This document shows, piece by piece, positions 40,589 to 50,079 of a stretch of DNA of 64,000 nt (its first letter is position 1; the number at the start of each line of letters is the position of its first letter). Source of the DNA: Flavobacterium haoranii. Lineage in GTDB: Bacteria > Bacteroidota > Bacteroidia > Flavobacteriales > Flavobacteriaceae. The stretch is from positions 2,542,001-2,606,000 of the forward strand of contig NZ_CP045292.1 in the NCBI RefSeq assembly GCF_009363055.1, read 5' to 3'. The notes under the pieces are model-generated. The model was not told where the DNA came from and did not search any database. It worked only from the letters and a program-made list of their open reading frames with translations. A program made the position numbers and the translations under genes.

Positions 40589-41350
40589 ATGAAGATAATT
40601 TCTTATAATGTTAATGGAATTAGAGCAGCAATTACTAAAGGATTTTTAGATTGGTTACAAAGTGCAAATCCTGATGTAATATGTTTACAAGAAATTAAAG
40701 CTACAGAAGAACAAATCCCAAAATTAGAAATTGAATTAGCGGGTTATCCTTATCAATATTATTTTCCTGCAGAGAAAAAAGGTTATAGTGGAGTAGCAAT
40801 ACTTTCTAAAATAGAACCTAAAAATGTAGTTTACGGAACTGGTATTGATTATATGGATAAAGAAGGTCGTAATCTTAGAGCCGATTTTGAAAATGTTTCA
40901 GTAATGAGTTTGTATTTGCCTTCTGGTACGAATATTGATAGGTTAGATCATAAGTTTCAATATATGTTCGACTTTCAAAAGTATGTCGATAATCTTAAAA
41001 AAGAGATTCCAAACTTAGTCATTTGTGGTGATTATAATATTTGCCACGAAGCAATTGATATTCATGATCCTATTAGAAATGCTAAAGTATCTGGTTTTTT
41101 ACCCGAAGAACGCGCTTGGTTAGATGGTTTTATGAAAAGCGGATTTGTAGATACTTTTAGATTTCTAAATAAAGAACCTCACAATTACAGTTGGTGGAGT
41201 TATCGTGCAAATGCAAGAAATAATAATAAAGGATGGAGAATAGACTATTGCTTGGCAGCAGAGCCTTTGAAAGATAAAATTCAAAGAGCACTTATTTTGC
41301 CTGAGGCAAAACATTCCGATCATTGTCCAGTTTTAGTAGAGTTAAATTAA
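40589..41350 (+). CDS. xth: Exodeoxyribonuclease III / AP endonuclease
   Basis: A 253-residue enzyme of the exonuclease III family that cuts DNA 5' to abasic sites and removes 3' blocks in base excision repair. The family motifs are complete: YNVNGIRAA at the start, CLQEIKATEEQ (metal Glu), GYSGVAILSK, GDYNICHEAIDIHDP (catalytic Asp and Asn), WWSYR, WRIDYCLAAE and the final SDHCPVLVEL. It is followed after 18 bases by the OmpA-family gene, which may be co-transcribed. Confidence 0.95.
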   Translation: MKIISYNVNGIRAAITKGFLDWLQSANPDVICLQEIKATEEQIPKLEIELAGYPYQYYFPAEKKGYSGVAILSKIEPKNVVYGTGIDYMDKEGRNLRADFENVSVMSLYLPSGTNIDRLDHKFQYMFDFQKYVDNLKKEIPNLVICGDYNICHEAIDIHDPIRNAKVSGFLPEERAWLDGFMKSGFVDTFRFLNKEPHNYSWWSYRANARNNNKGWRIDYCLAAEPLKDKIQRALILPEAKHSDHCPVLVELN

Positions 41351-41368
41351 AGAAAATAATAACCAATT

Positions 41369-42333
41369 ATGATAAAAAAAGTTGCCCTTGCCGTGGTAGT
41401 TTTAGGATTAACTACTTCATGTGTGTCTAAAAAAATCTATCAAGATTTAGAAAGTAAATATGCCGATTTGAAAAAAGAGCGTAATGCTTTGGCTGATGAA
41501 AATGAAAATTTAACAGCAACAAAAAATCAATTAGAATTAGATAAAAATAGTCTTCAAGCTGAATTAGATAAAGCAAAAGCGGAACGCGATAAATTAGCAA
41601 ATGATTATGCTGCTACGAAGAAAAGCTTAGATAATTTAAAATCTTCTTATAATGCATTAGAAAAAAATAGTAATGATGCTTTAGAAAGCAACATGAAAAA
41701 AAATCGAGAATTGTTAGCAGAATTAGAAGCAAAACAAAAAGCTTTAAGTGCAGAACAAGAACGTTTAAATAAATTAAAAACTGATTTAGAAGCTTCTTCT
41801 ACTCGTTTAGCAGAATTAGAAAAATGATGGCTGATAAAGAAGCGGCAATGAATAAATTAAAAGAATCATTGTCAAAAGCTTTATATGCATTCGAAGGTAA
41901 AGGTTTGTCAGTAGAACATAGAAATGGAAAAGTATATGTTTCTATGGAGAATAAATTGTTATTCGAATCTGGAAGTTGGACAGTTGGAACGGAAGGAAAA
42001 AAAGCAGTTAAAGCTCTAGGGAATGTTTTAGCAGAAAATCCAGATATTTCTGTGCTAATTGAAGGACATACCGATAACGATAAAATTGTTGGTTCTATTG
42101 GTGGTGGAGTAGAAAATAACTGGGATTTATCTACAAAACGTGCTACTGCGATTGTAAACATTTTATCTGAAAATAAAGGAATCGATAAAAAGAATTTAAC
42201 TGCTGCTGGTCGTAGTGAGTTTGCTCCATTAGCAGGAAATGAAACTGCTGAAGGAAAAGCAAAAAATAGAAGAATCGAAATTATCTTAACACCTAAATTA
42301 GATGAAATTTCTAAGCTAATGAGTGAGTTGTAA
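41369..42333 (+). pseudogene. OmpA-family lipoprotein with coiled coil (one frameshift)
   Basis: The lipobox LTTSC (Cys18) is followed by a long coiled coil (about 25-150) in one frame that ends at TGA 41825. The OmpA_C peptidoglycan-binding domain, with LFESGSWTVG, VLIEGHTDND, NNWDLSTKRATAIV and AKNRRIEIIL, continues in the next frame to 42333. One extra A in the A5 run 41820-41824 joins them as RLAELEKMMADKEAAMNK, giving 321 residues without a gap, as expected of this family. It would link the outer membrane to peptidoglycan. As read, the first part alone would lack the peptidoglycan domain. A homopolymer miscall is the likelier reason. Confidence 0.85.
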
Positions 42334-42354
42334 TTTTAAAAAAGAATTAAACGC

Positions 42355-42440
42355 AAAAACTTGTCATTTCGAGCGAAGTCGAGAAATCTCATAATTTTGA
42401 TTATGTGATTCTTCAAAAATTCGGAGTGACAAGTTTTTTT
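42355..42440. repeat. Long palindromic repeat acting as terminator
   Basis: AAAACTTGTCA (42356-42366) pairs with TGACAAGTTTT (42427-42437), which continues in T's, so the element can end transcription of the OmpA gene. Inside are GTCATTTCGAGCGAAGTCGA, of the TCGAG repeat type, and a hairpin CATAAT/ATTATG at 42390-42405. Similar arms occur at 19016-19136. Confidence 0.7.
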
Positions 42441-42455
42441 ATAAATAAATAACCT

Positions 42456-42956
42456 ATGAAAAAAATAGCATTCTTATTCGCAATAATTCTTGTAAGTTGT
42501 TCTTCAACTAAAGATATTTCTTGCGAAAAAAACAGCATTAATCAACTTTTAGACAATTGGCACAAAGCTGCAGCCGAAGCTAATTTTGACAATTATTTTA
42601 ATGCGATGTCAGAAGAATCTATTTTCATTGGAACCGATGCAACTGAAAATTGGAACAAAGCACAATTTATTGCTTTTGCAAAGCCTTATTTCGATAAAGG
42701 TCACGCTTGGAGTTTTACAGCTTTAGAAAGAAATATTTATTTTTCTGAAGATGGTAAAACCGCTTGGTTTGATGAATTATTGAACACTCAAATGAAAATT
42801 TGTAGAGGAAGTGGTGTGTTGCAAAAAGTTGGAAGCGAATGGAAAATTAAACATTATGTTTTGTCTATGACTGTTCCAAACGATAATGTAAATGAGGTTG
42901 TAAAAATTAAAGCGCCTACAGAAGACGCTTTAATAAATAAGTTACAATCGAAATAA
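42456..42956 (+). CDS. NTF2-fold (SnoaL-like) lipoprotein
   Basis: A 166-residue lipoprotein: the signal peptide ends at the lipobox ILVSC (Cys15). The mature part has the SnoaL/NTF2 pattern, starting with a helix INQLLDNWHKAAAEANFDNY, then FIGTDATENW, an ISH-like FFS.DG region (IYFSEDGKTAWF) and a closing WKIKHYVLSM strand. NTF2-like domains form a cone with a ligand pocket; which ligand is bound is unknown. It probably sits in the periplasm. Convergent, ending 1 base before the end of the threonine dehydrogenase gene. Confidence 0.85.
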   Translation: MKKIAFLFAIILVSCSSTKDISCEKNSINQLLDNWHKAAAEANFDNYFNAMSEESIFIGTDATENWNKAQFIAFAKPYFDKGHAWSFTALERNIYFSEDGKTAWFDELLNTQMKICRGSGVLQKVGSEWKIKHYVLSMTVPNDNVNEVVKIKAPTEDALINKLQSK

Positions 42957-42957
42957 A

Positions 42958-43911
42958 TTAGTTGTAAATATGCTTCTTCAAATTCTTGAACATTTCAACG
43001 GTCATATTTTCTAAATCGTAGTCGTTTTTCCAACCCCAATCTTCTCTTGCTGAAGTGTCATCAATGCTTGCTGGCCAACTGTCGGCAATTTTCTGACGAA
43101 AATCAGGTTCATAATCTAAAGTGAAGTTTGGATAATGTTTTTTAATTTCTTCACCAATTTGTTTCGGAGTAAAACTCATTGCAGCTAAATTATAAGAAGA
43201 TCTAATTTTAATATTCTCTTTAGGAGCTTGCATAATTTCAATAGTAGCTTTAATAGCATCGTCCATATACATCATAGGCAATTCCGAGTTTTTACCTAAA
43301 AAGCTTGTGAAAGTTCCTTCAGTTATGGCTTTATGGTAAATGTCAACAGCATAATCTGTAGTGCCTCCACCTGCTTCAGTACTCCAGCTAATTAAACCTG
43401 GATAGCGAATACTTCTTACATCAACTCCATATTGTGCATAGTAATATTCGCACCATCTTTCACCACATTGTTTCGAAATTCCGTAAACTGTAGTAGGTTC
43501 CATAATAGTGTATTGCGGCGTGTTATGACGTGGAGTTGTAGGTCCAAAAACTGCAATACTAGAAGGCCAAAATATTTTTTGAATTTTTCCTGCTTTTGCT
43601 AAATTTAAAACATGGAAAAGTGAATTCATATTTAAATCCCAAGCAAAAGCCGGATTTTTCTCAGCAGTTGCCGAAAGCAAGGCTGCCATTAAATAAACAT
43701 CAGTAATATTATATTGTTCAATTAAATGCTCAATTTGATTATAATCGAGAGCATTTACAACTTCAAAAATACCATCGTTAACCACATCATTGTTTAGCTT
43801 TCTAATATCTGAAGCTATAACATTTTCAACGCCATAAGTAGCTCGAAGTGTTTTTGTTAGTTCGGTCCCAATTTGACCACAAGCGCCAATTATTAATATT
43901 TTGGTGTCCAT
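42958..43911 (-). CDS. NAD-dependent L-threonine 3-dehydrogenase (short-chain type)
   Basis: Converts L-threonine to 2-amino-3-ketobutyrate with NAD, the first step of threonine breakdown to glycine and acetyl-CoA. The 317-residue protein is an extended short-chain dehydrogenase: NAD-binding IIGACGQIG (residues 7-15), SDIR near 35, the Ser region WPSSIAVFGP, and the catalytic pair Tyr143/Lys147 in TVYGISK. The segments YPGLISW and TDYAVDIYH are typical of the bacterial SDR-type threonine dehydrogenase, studied in Flavobacterium. Other epimerase-like roles are less likely given these motifs. Single gene with its own -7 box. Confidence 0.88.
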   Translation of the reverse strand: MDTKILIIGACGQIGTELTKTLRATYGVENVIASDIRKLNNDVVNDGIFEVVNALDYNQIEHLIEQYNITDVYLMAALLSATAEKNPAFAWDLNMNSLFHVLNLAKAGKIQKIFWPSSIAVFGPTTPRHNTPQYTIMEPTTVYGISKQCGERWCEYYYAQYGVDVRSIRYPGLISWSTEAGGGTTDYAVDIYHKAITEGTFTSFLGKNSELPMMYMDDAIKATIEIMQAPKENIKIRSSYNLAAMSFTPKQIGEEIKKHYPNFTLDYEPDFRQKIADSWPASIDDTSAREDWGWKNDYDLENMTVEMFKNLKKHIYN

Positions 43912-43936
43912 TATTGTTTAGTTAAGTTTGCCTTTA

Positions 43937-43944
43937 CAAATATA
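43937..43944 (-). promoter_or_regulatory. -7 promoter box of the threonine dehydrogenase gene
   Basis: Minus-strand TATATTTG matches TAnnTTTG, 25 bases before the start at 43911. Confidence 0.5.
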
Positions 43945-44032
43945 ATTATTTTTAAAAGCGATTATTGAGAATTTAATAAATTTTAATATAGTTTTAAGCG
44001 TCTATTTGTGAATTTTTTAACCCAAACATTTA

Positions 44033-44040
44033 TACTTTTG
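44033..44040 (+). promoter_or_regulatory. -7 promoter box of the lipoprotein-mfd genes
   Basis: TACTTTTG matches TAnnTTTG, 31 bases before the ATG at 44072. A TTTG at 44005-44008 is a possible -33 element at a rather long spacing. Confidence 0.5.
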
Positions 44041-44071
44041 CGGTATCTTTACAACTTAAAAACAATTTTTA

Positions 44072-44713
44072 ATGAAGATGAAATTCTTTTATAGTTTTCT
44101 TTTACTTTTAGTTTTGGTTTCTTGCAATGATTTTTCCGATTTAAATGCTGAATCTGAAAAAAATAAACAACGCAATGAAGCGGTATTTAAAGCTATTTCT
44201 AAAGAATGGAATTTTGTTTTTCCAAGTACTAAACCCGAAATTCATACAGCATTAAATGAATGGAAAGATTGGCAACAATTTCAAAATGAATTGGAACAAA
44301 AACCTAAAACATCTTTGTTGGCTTTTCAAATGAAAATTGAAAATGTGTCTAAAAGAGCAGACAGTCTTTATTTAACAGTTCCAGCAAAATTCAATAATCC
44401 TCAAGTTAGAAGCCGCTTGATTACATTAGACACACAATTAAATTCTTTAAATACTTATATGCATTTACAGGTAATTCCTGAAAAAAAAGTAATTACACTT
44501 ATCAATAGTGTAAATGGAGAAATTAAAAGTGTTTATAAACAACTTGAAGAAATTATCATAAAAGAAGCAATTCCAATGGAAATTGGTGAAGCCGATTTAA
44601 TTAAAGCGCTCGATACTTCTAGAATGGCTACTGAAAAAGTCTTTGATGATAACTTAAAAAAGATGGATTCAGTAAATGAAAAACCAAAAAGAAAACCTTT
44701 TTTAAAAAAATAA
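44072..44713 (+). CDS. Helical lipoprotein of unknown function upstream of mfd
   Basis: A 213-residue lipoprotein with lipobox LVSC (Cys18). The rest is predicted helical and charged, with KEWNFVFPSTKPEIHTALNEW, a segment of alternating charges and a Lys-rich end (PKRKPFLKK). I do not recognise a family. It lies 6 bases upstream of mfd in the same direction and probably shares its promoter, although a link between an envelope lipoprotein and a repair helicase is not evident. Confidence 0.75.
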   Translation: MKMKFFYSFLLLLVLVSCNDFSDLNAESEKNKQRNEAVFKAISKEWNFVFPSTKPEIHTALNEWKDWQQFQNELEQKPKTSLLAFQMKIENVSKRADSLYLTVPAKFNNPQVRSRLITLDTQLNSLNTYMHLQVIPEKKVITLINSVNGEIKSVYKQLEEIIIKEAIPMEIGEADLIKALDTSRMATEKVFDDNLKKMDSVNEKPKRKPFLKK

Positions 44714-44719
44714 ATTGTT

Positions 44720-47700
44720 TTGAGTAAGTCAGATATTGCATCGATTTATAGCAAAAATGTAAAAGCAGGTCAAATTGTTGATACATTTAATTCTCGAAAA
44801 AAAATTGCTGTAAATGGTTTAACAGGTTCATCATTATCTTTTTTAACTTCTACTTTATTTGAAAAAGCGAATTGCCTTTTTTATTATTATTTAATGATAA
44901 AGAAGAAGCGGCTTATTATTTAAACGACTTAGAACAATTAGTTTCAAAAGATGATGTATTGTTTTATCCTGCATCTTATAGAAGACCTTATCAAATTGAA
45001 GAAACTGATAATGCCAATGTATTATTGCGTGCTGAGGTTTTAAATCGCATTAATTCTCGAAAAAAACCAGCCATTATTGTTTCTTATGTAGAAGCAGTTT
45101 TTGAAAAAGTAGTTACTCGAAAAGAACTTGAAAAGAATACATTAAAAATTCAAGTTGGTGATAATTTATCGATTGATTTTATAAACGAAACACTTTTTGA
45201 ATACAATTTTAAACGTGTCGATTTTGTAACTGAACCAGGAGAATTTTCCGTTCGTGGTGGAATTATCGATGTGTTTTCGTTTTCTAATGATAATCCGTAT
45301 CGTATTGAGTTTTTTGGTGATGAAGTAGATAGTATTCGAACATTTGATGTTGAAACCCAACTTTCCGTTGAAAAACTGAAGAAAATTAATATTATTCCAA
45401 ATGTCGAGAATAAATTATTAGAAGAAAATCGTGAAAGTTTTCTAGATTATATCAATGAAAAAACGGTTTTAATTATTCAAAACACTGATTTTCTTGGACA
45501 ACAATTGGATAAATTATATGTGAGAGCAAATGAAGCTTTTGATAAACTATCGACTGATATTAAACACAGTAAACCAGAAGAATTATTTGTAAATCAAAAG
45601 TCATTTTTAAAGAAAGCTTTAGATTTTGCAGTAATAGAATTAGATAAAAATTCTGTTTTTAAAGCAGAAAAGAAATTCGAGTTTCACATACAACCGCAAC
45701 CATCGTTCAATAAACAATTCGATTTGTTGTTGAATAATTTAAGCGAAAATCATTTCAACGGCTACACCAATTATTTGTGTTGTTCCAATGAAAATCAGGC
45801 GAATCGTTTTCATGATATTTTTGAATCTATAGACGAAGAACAACACGAAAGTATTCGTAAGCAATATAAAACCATCGTTTTACCTTTATACCAAGGATTT
45901 ATAGACGATGAAAACCGCATCGTTTGTTATACCGATCATCAAATATTTGAACGTTACCATAAGTTTAGCATTAAGAATGGTTATTCTAAAAAGCAAACCA
46001 TAACGTTAAAAGAACTAACGTCGCTTTCTGTTGGCGATTATGTAACGCATATCGATCACGGAATTGGGAAATTTGGCGGTTTACAAAAAATTGAAGTTGA
46101 AGGCAAAACACAAGAAGCGATTAAATTGGTTTATGCCGATAATGATATTGTGTATGTTAGTATTCATTCGCTTCATAAAATTTCAAAATACAACGGAAAA
46201 GATGGAGCGCCTCCTAAGATTTACAAATTAGGAAGTAGTGCTTGGAAAACCTTAAAACAAAAAACCAAAGCGCGTGTTAAGCACATTGCCTTCAATTTGA
46301 TTCAGCTGTATGCAAAAAGACGATTGGATAAAGGTTTTCAATATGCGCCTGATAGCTATTTACAAAAAGAATTAGAAAGTTCGTTTATTTATGAAGACAC
46401 ACCCGATCAAATTACAGCAACAGCTGATGTAAAAGCTGATATGGAAAGCGAACGTCCGATGGATCGATTGGTTTGTGGCGATGTTGGTTTTGGAAAAACA
46501 GAAGTGGCTATTCGTGCTGCATTTAAAGCAGTTGACAATGGAAAACAAGTCGCTGTTCTAGTTCCAACAACCATTTTGGCGTACCAACATTATCGCACCT
46601 TTTCCGAACGTTTAAAAGACATGCCTGTTACGGTAAACTACCTAAACCGATTTAGAACGGCAAAGCAAAAATCAGAAACGTTAAAAGCGCTTGAAGAAGG
46701 AAAAGTAGATATTATCATTGGAACGCATCAATTGGTTAATAAAAATGTACAGTTCAAAAATCTTGGTTTATTAATTATTGACGAAGAACAGAAATTTGGC
46801 GTAAACGTAAAAGATAAATTAAAAACTATTGCTACTAATGTTGATACGTTGACGTTAACCGCAACACCAATTCCGAGAACATTACAATTTTCATTAATGG
46901 CTGCTCGAGATTTATCAGTGATTACTACGCCACCGCCAAATCGATATCCTATTGAAACGCAAGTTATCCGATTTAACGAAGAGATTATTCGCGATGCAAT
47001 TTCGTATGAAATTCAACGTGGTGGACAAGTCTATTTCATTAACAACCGCATTGAAAATATTAAGGAGGTTGCAGGAATGATTCAACGATTGGTACCTGGT
47101 GCAAAAGTGGGCATTGGTCACGGACAAATGGATGGTAAAAAGTTAGAGGAATTAATGCTGGCTTTTATGGAAGGGGAATTTGATGTTTTAGTAGCAACTA
47201 CTATTATTGAAAGTGGTTTAGATGTACCAAATGCGAATACGATTTTCATTAATAATGCGAATAATTTCGGACTTTCCGATTTACACCAAATGCGTGGTCG
47301 TGTAGGTCGAAGCAATAAAAAAGCGTTTTGTTATTTTATAACGCCGCCTTATTCTATGATGACGAGCGAAGCGCAAAAACGTATAACTGCTTTAGAGCAG
47401 TTTAGCGAATTAGGAAGCGGTTTTAATATTGCCATGAAAGATTTGGAAATTCGTGGTGCTGGAGATTTATTAGGCGGCGAACAAAGTGGTTTTATTAATG
47501 AAATTGGTTTTGAAACCTACCAAAAAATCATGAATGAAGCCATTGAAGAACTGAAAGAAAACGAATTTAAAGATTTATATACCGAAGAAAACAATATTGA
47601 AACTAAAGAATTTGTAAAAGAAATACAAATTGATTCTGATTTTGAGTTGTTGTTTCCGGATGAATATATTAACAATATTTCGGAGCGTTTGAACCTTTAC

Positions 47701-48072
47701 AACGAGTTAAGTAACATTAAAACGGAAGAAGAATTAGAACGTTTTGAGCAAAGATTAGTCGATCGTTTTGGAGCGTTGCCTAAGCCAGTTTTAGCACTTT
47801 TAAATAGCGTTCGCATTAAGTGGAAAGCAACCGCAATGGGAATTGAAAGATTGATTTTAAAACAAGGTAAAATGGTGGGTTATTTTATTAGCGACCAACA
47901 AAGCGATTTTTACCAAAGTAACCGTTTTATGAAAGTGTTGCAATTTGCCCAACAAAACGGAAACATTTGCAAACTAAAAGAAAAACAAACTAAAAATGGT
48001 TTGCGTTTATTGTTGACTTTTGATAATGTAAAAAGTGTAACGAAAGCGTTGGAATTGTTGAAAAGTTTCTAA
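44720..48072 (+). pseudogene. mfd: Transcription-repair coupling factor Mfd (one frameshift near the 5' end)
   Basis: Mfd removes stalled RNA polymerase from DNA and recruits UvrA. The first about 50 residues (from a TTG start at 44720; no ATG is available after the upstream stop) are in one frame, and the rest from about 44878 in another. One extra base in the CC/T6 tract 44875-44882 joins them before LLLFNDKEEAAYYL and gives 1117 residues, the family size. The long frame holds the UvrB-like region, the RNA-polymerase-binding domain (SVGDYVTHIDHGIGKFGG), the translocase motifs GDVGFGKTE, DEEQKFGV and QMRGRVGRS, and the C-terminal domain. As the rest is flawless, a miscalled homopolymer is likelier than loss of the gene. 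Confidence 0.92.
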
Positions 48073-48111
48073 ACACGAAATACAATTCCGCACATCTCGG
48101 GTTATAAAAAA

Positions 48112-48145
48112 AAGAGACTATCCGTTGCTTTTTGGACAGCCTCTT
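48112..48145. terminator. Terminator between mfd and the redoxin gene
   Basis: AAGAG-CT-TCC pairs with GGA-AG-CTCTT with two single mismatches around a T-rich loop, in the convergent gap. It can serve both genes. Confidence 0.6.
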
Positions 48146-48167
48146 AAGTTAAGAAATTCAAGTTTAT

Positions 48168-48774
48168 TTACTTTCGTAAATTAAATTCGATTTGATTATA
48201 ATTATACTCATTTGTATTTTCATAAGTTGCATCAAAAACCATTTCATTTTGTTGATTATAAATAATAAAACTTGGGAAACCCATTTTTTCATAATCACAT
48301 TCTTTGCAAATTTCTTGAATTAATTTTTCAGTTCGTATAAATGGTTTTTTTTCATTGCCATATTTTTTTGTATCAATTATAAAACTTGGATTGTCTAAGT
48401 TTAATTGTTTTAAATAACTAAAGACTTTATCAAACCTTTGGTCTTGTTCTGCTGTTATTAAAAATAAATCTATATTATCCTCATTTTTTTTGAAAGTTCT
48501 ATTAATTTGGGGAGCATTTCTTTACAAGGAGGACACCAAAAACCATAAAATAAAACAATTTTAAGTTTTTTTCGGATTTATTAATCATCTCCAATAAGGA
48601 AATATTATCTATCTTGTATAATTTTACATTACCTAAGGATTTTTTGTCTTCTGCAAAAAATCTTTCTTCATTCATATAATGAACACTCTCAATAGATACT
48701 TTTTCTATTTTATCAGTTTGTGAAAAACAATTTAACCAAATTAATAAAAATATAATTGACAATAATTTAACCAT
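48168..48774 (-). pseudogene. TlpA-like thiol-disulfide redoxin (two frameshifts)
   Basis: The signal peptide MVKLLSIIFLLIWLNCFSQ opens the frame, which breaks near 48570 and again near 48490. Adding one A to the minus-strand A7 run (48566-48572) and one to the A8 run (48484-48491) restores one frame of 202 residues. It then has the thioredoxin active site FYGFWCPPCKEMLPKL, the segment NIDLFLITAEQDQRF, the cis-Pro region KMGFPSFIIYN and a C-terminal helix ending NLRK. The protein would act in the periplasm on disulfides. It lies 12 bases after the Trp/Cys-rich lipoprotein gene in the same direction, so that protein is a possible partner. Decay of the gene cannot be excluded. Confidence 0.75.
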
Positions 48775-48786
48775 ATTGTTAAATAT

Positions 48787-49296
48787 TTATTTTGCATTTA
48801 CTCTATAACCACCATTTTGACCTACAGAAGCATCGAAGCTATATTGACCAGCACCAAAAGTTATTCTTTCAGTTTCATTATCAATAGTTACATCCATTGA
48901 TAAATCATTGTCAATGGTTAAAAATTCTTCTTTAGCTGAACCTTCTTCTAAAAGAAACTCAACGTAATGAATATTTAATTGATCATCAAATAATATAGGA
49001 GTTCTTACTTTACCATCCTTTAATGTGGTTGTAGCTAACTTCCAACCAGGAAACCAATCCCAATGGCAAACTCCAAAACCACTTTTACATTGTCTACTTT
49101 CTCTACCCCAATCCCAGTCAGCTATAACCCACCAACCTTTTTTAGCAGATGAAGAATTTTGAGATGTGGACGTAACATCAATAAAAGTTGTTTTTGCATT
49201 TTGTTCTTTGGAAACTAGATTTTCATTTGAACAATTAAATAAAATAAAAGATAAAAATGTAAGTGTTAGTACTAAATATAAATTATTTTTTTTCAT
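48787..49296 (-). CDS. Small Trp/Cys-rich lipoprotein of unknown function
   Basis: A 169-residue lipoprotein with lipobox ILFNC (Cys22). After a Ser/Thr/Gln-rich linker it has a striking Trp-rich patch, GWWVIADWDWGRESRQC followed by KSGFGVCHWDWFPGW, in which two Cys six residues apart could form a disulfide. The C-terminal half (about 85-169) is beta-rich and ends GGYRVNAK. I recognise no domain. It starts a two-gene unit with the TlpA-like redoxin 12 bases downstream, which suggests that its Cys pair is handled by the redoxin; this is inference. The frame is intact although its neighbours are broken. Confidence 0.7.
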   Translation of the reverse strand: MKKNNLYLVLTLTFLSFILFNCSNENLVSKEQNAKTTFIDVTSTSQNSSSAKKGWWVIADWDWGRESRQCKSGFGVCHWDWFPGWKLATTTLKDGKVRTPILFDDQLNIHYVEFLLEEGSAKEEFLTIDNDLSMDVTIDNETERITFGAGQYSFDASVGQNGGYRVNAK

Positions 49297-49573
49297 AAGT
49301 TAAATTAAATTTTCTTTAAATTATTTTTGTTTTTACATATTTCAATTACACATCCTTGCAAGGTTGTAAATTAATTATTCGCGACTATTTAAAATACAAT
49401 GTGTAATCAAAGTGGATAAAGTTTTAATTAATTTCTCTACAAAAAGCCCCGCTAAGAAGTGTTGCGGGGCTCATGTTCTTGTTAAGAAATAAAATTACTG
49501 CTATTAACCTGTATCAAAATTAAGATGTTTCTTAGCTAAGTTGGATACAGATTTTCTGTACATTTTGTTAAAT
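49297..49573. other. 277-base gap: terminator plus structured A+T-rich sequence
   Basis: No gene of normal length is seen. On the minus strand, after the coiled-coil gene stop, come TACAGA-AAA-TCTGTA, the palindrome CTTAGCTAAG, a distant GTATC/GATAC pair and then the GC-rich terminator at 49445-49471. A 19-codon ORF starting MYRKSVSNLAK also lies there. It may be a structured 3' end of the mRNA or a small RNA. The part 49297-49440 is the upstream region of the lipoprotein gene, with no clear promoter box. Confidence 0.35.
49445..49471 (-). terminator. GC-rich terminator after the coiled-coil gene
   Basis: Minus-strand AGCCCCGC pairs with GCGGGGCT around an 11-base loop and is followed by T5. 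It is the most GC-rich hairpin in the window. Confidence 0.85.
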
Positions 49574-50046
49574 TTAATGCAGTTTGCGTAATTTTTTTTC
49601 TGCTTTATCTAAATCTTTATGTAAATCGTTTAGTTTTTTTCCTTTTTCAGGATTTTCTCATTCATTTTAATTTTATCTTCTGGAGAAAGTTTTCCTTTGC
49701 GTTCTAGTTTTTCTAATTTTTCTTTTTGCTGTGCAATATCTTTATGTTGCGATTTAATTTTTTGTTTAATTTCTCAACATTATCATTTGCTTTTTCTAGC
49801 TTTTTTGTTCTTTTTCAATTTTCTTTCTTTCCTTTTCTGCTTTATCGCGCTCTTTTTCTATTTTTTTCTTTCTTTTTCTGCTTTTTCTAAAGCTTCATTG
49901 TGTTTTTCTTCTAATTCTTTTCTTTCCTTTTCTAGTTTTTCTTGATTTTGTTTTGCTATAAGAGAATCAGAAACAATTTCTTGAGAAAATCCTAAATTTA
50001 CCATTAACAATAAGGTAATAGCTGCCAAATAAGTTTTCATATTCAT
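49574..50046 (-). pseudogene. Exported coiled-coil protein (four frameshifts)
   Basis: The signal peptide MKTYLAAITLLLMVNLGFSQ is followed by a Lys/Glu-rich coiled coil. The frame breaks at four A-runs on the minus strand: 49861-49867, 49801-49806, 49758-49763 and 49653-49656. One added A at each gives a single frame of 158 residues, rich in EKERKK-type heptads and ending KKLRKLH at the TAA 49574-49576. The length 473 plus 4 is divisible by three, which supports exactly this repair. Such small Lys/Glu-rich exported proteins are common in Flavobacteria, but their role is unknown. Four losses in one short gene could mean real decay, but A-runs in Lys-rich coding DNA are also where sequencing fails. 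Confidence 0.65.
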
Positions 50047-50064
50047 GTGTTTTATTTATTTTTA

Positions 50065-50072
50065 CAAAGATA
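50065..50072 (-). promoter_or_regulatory. -7 promoter box of the coiled-coil gene
   Basis: Minus-strand TATCTTTG matches TAnnTTTG, 18 bases before the start at 50046. Confidence 0.5.
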
Positions 50073-50079
50073 TAGCTAA

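Noticed and set aside
41799..42161. 120-codon minus-strand frame over the OmpA domain
   Set aside because: Antisense to a well-conserved OmpA domain with no features of its own.
49697..49945. Phe/Ser-rich plus-strand frame over the coiled-coil gene
   Set aside because: Reverse complement of Lys/Glu-rich coding DNA; an artefact of base composition.
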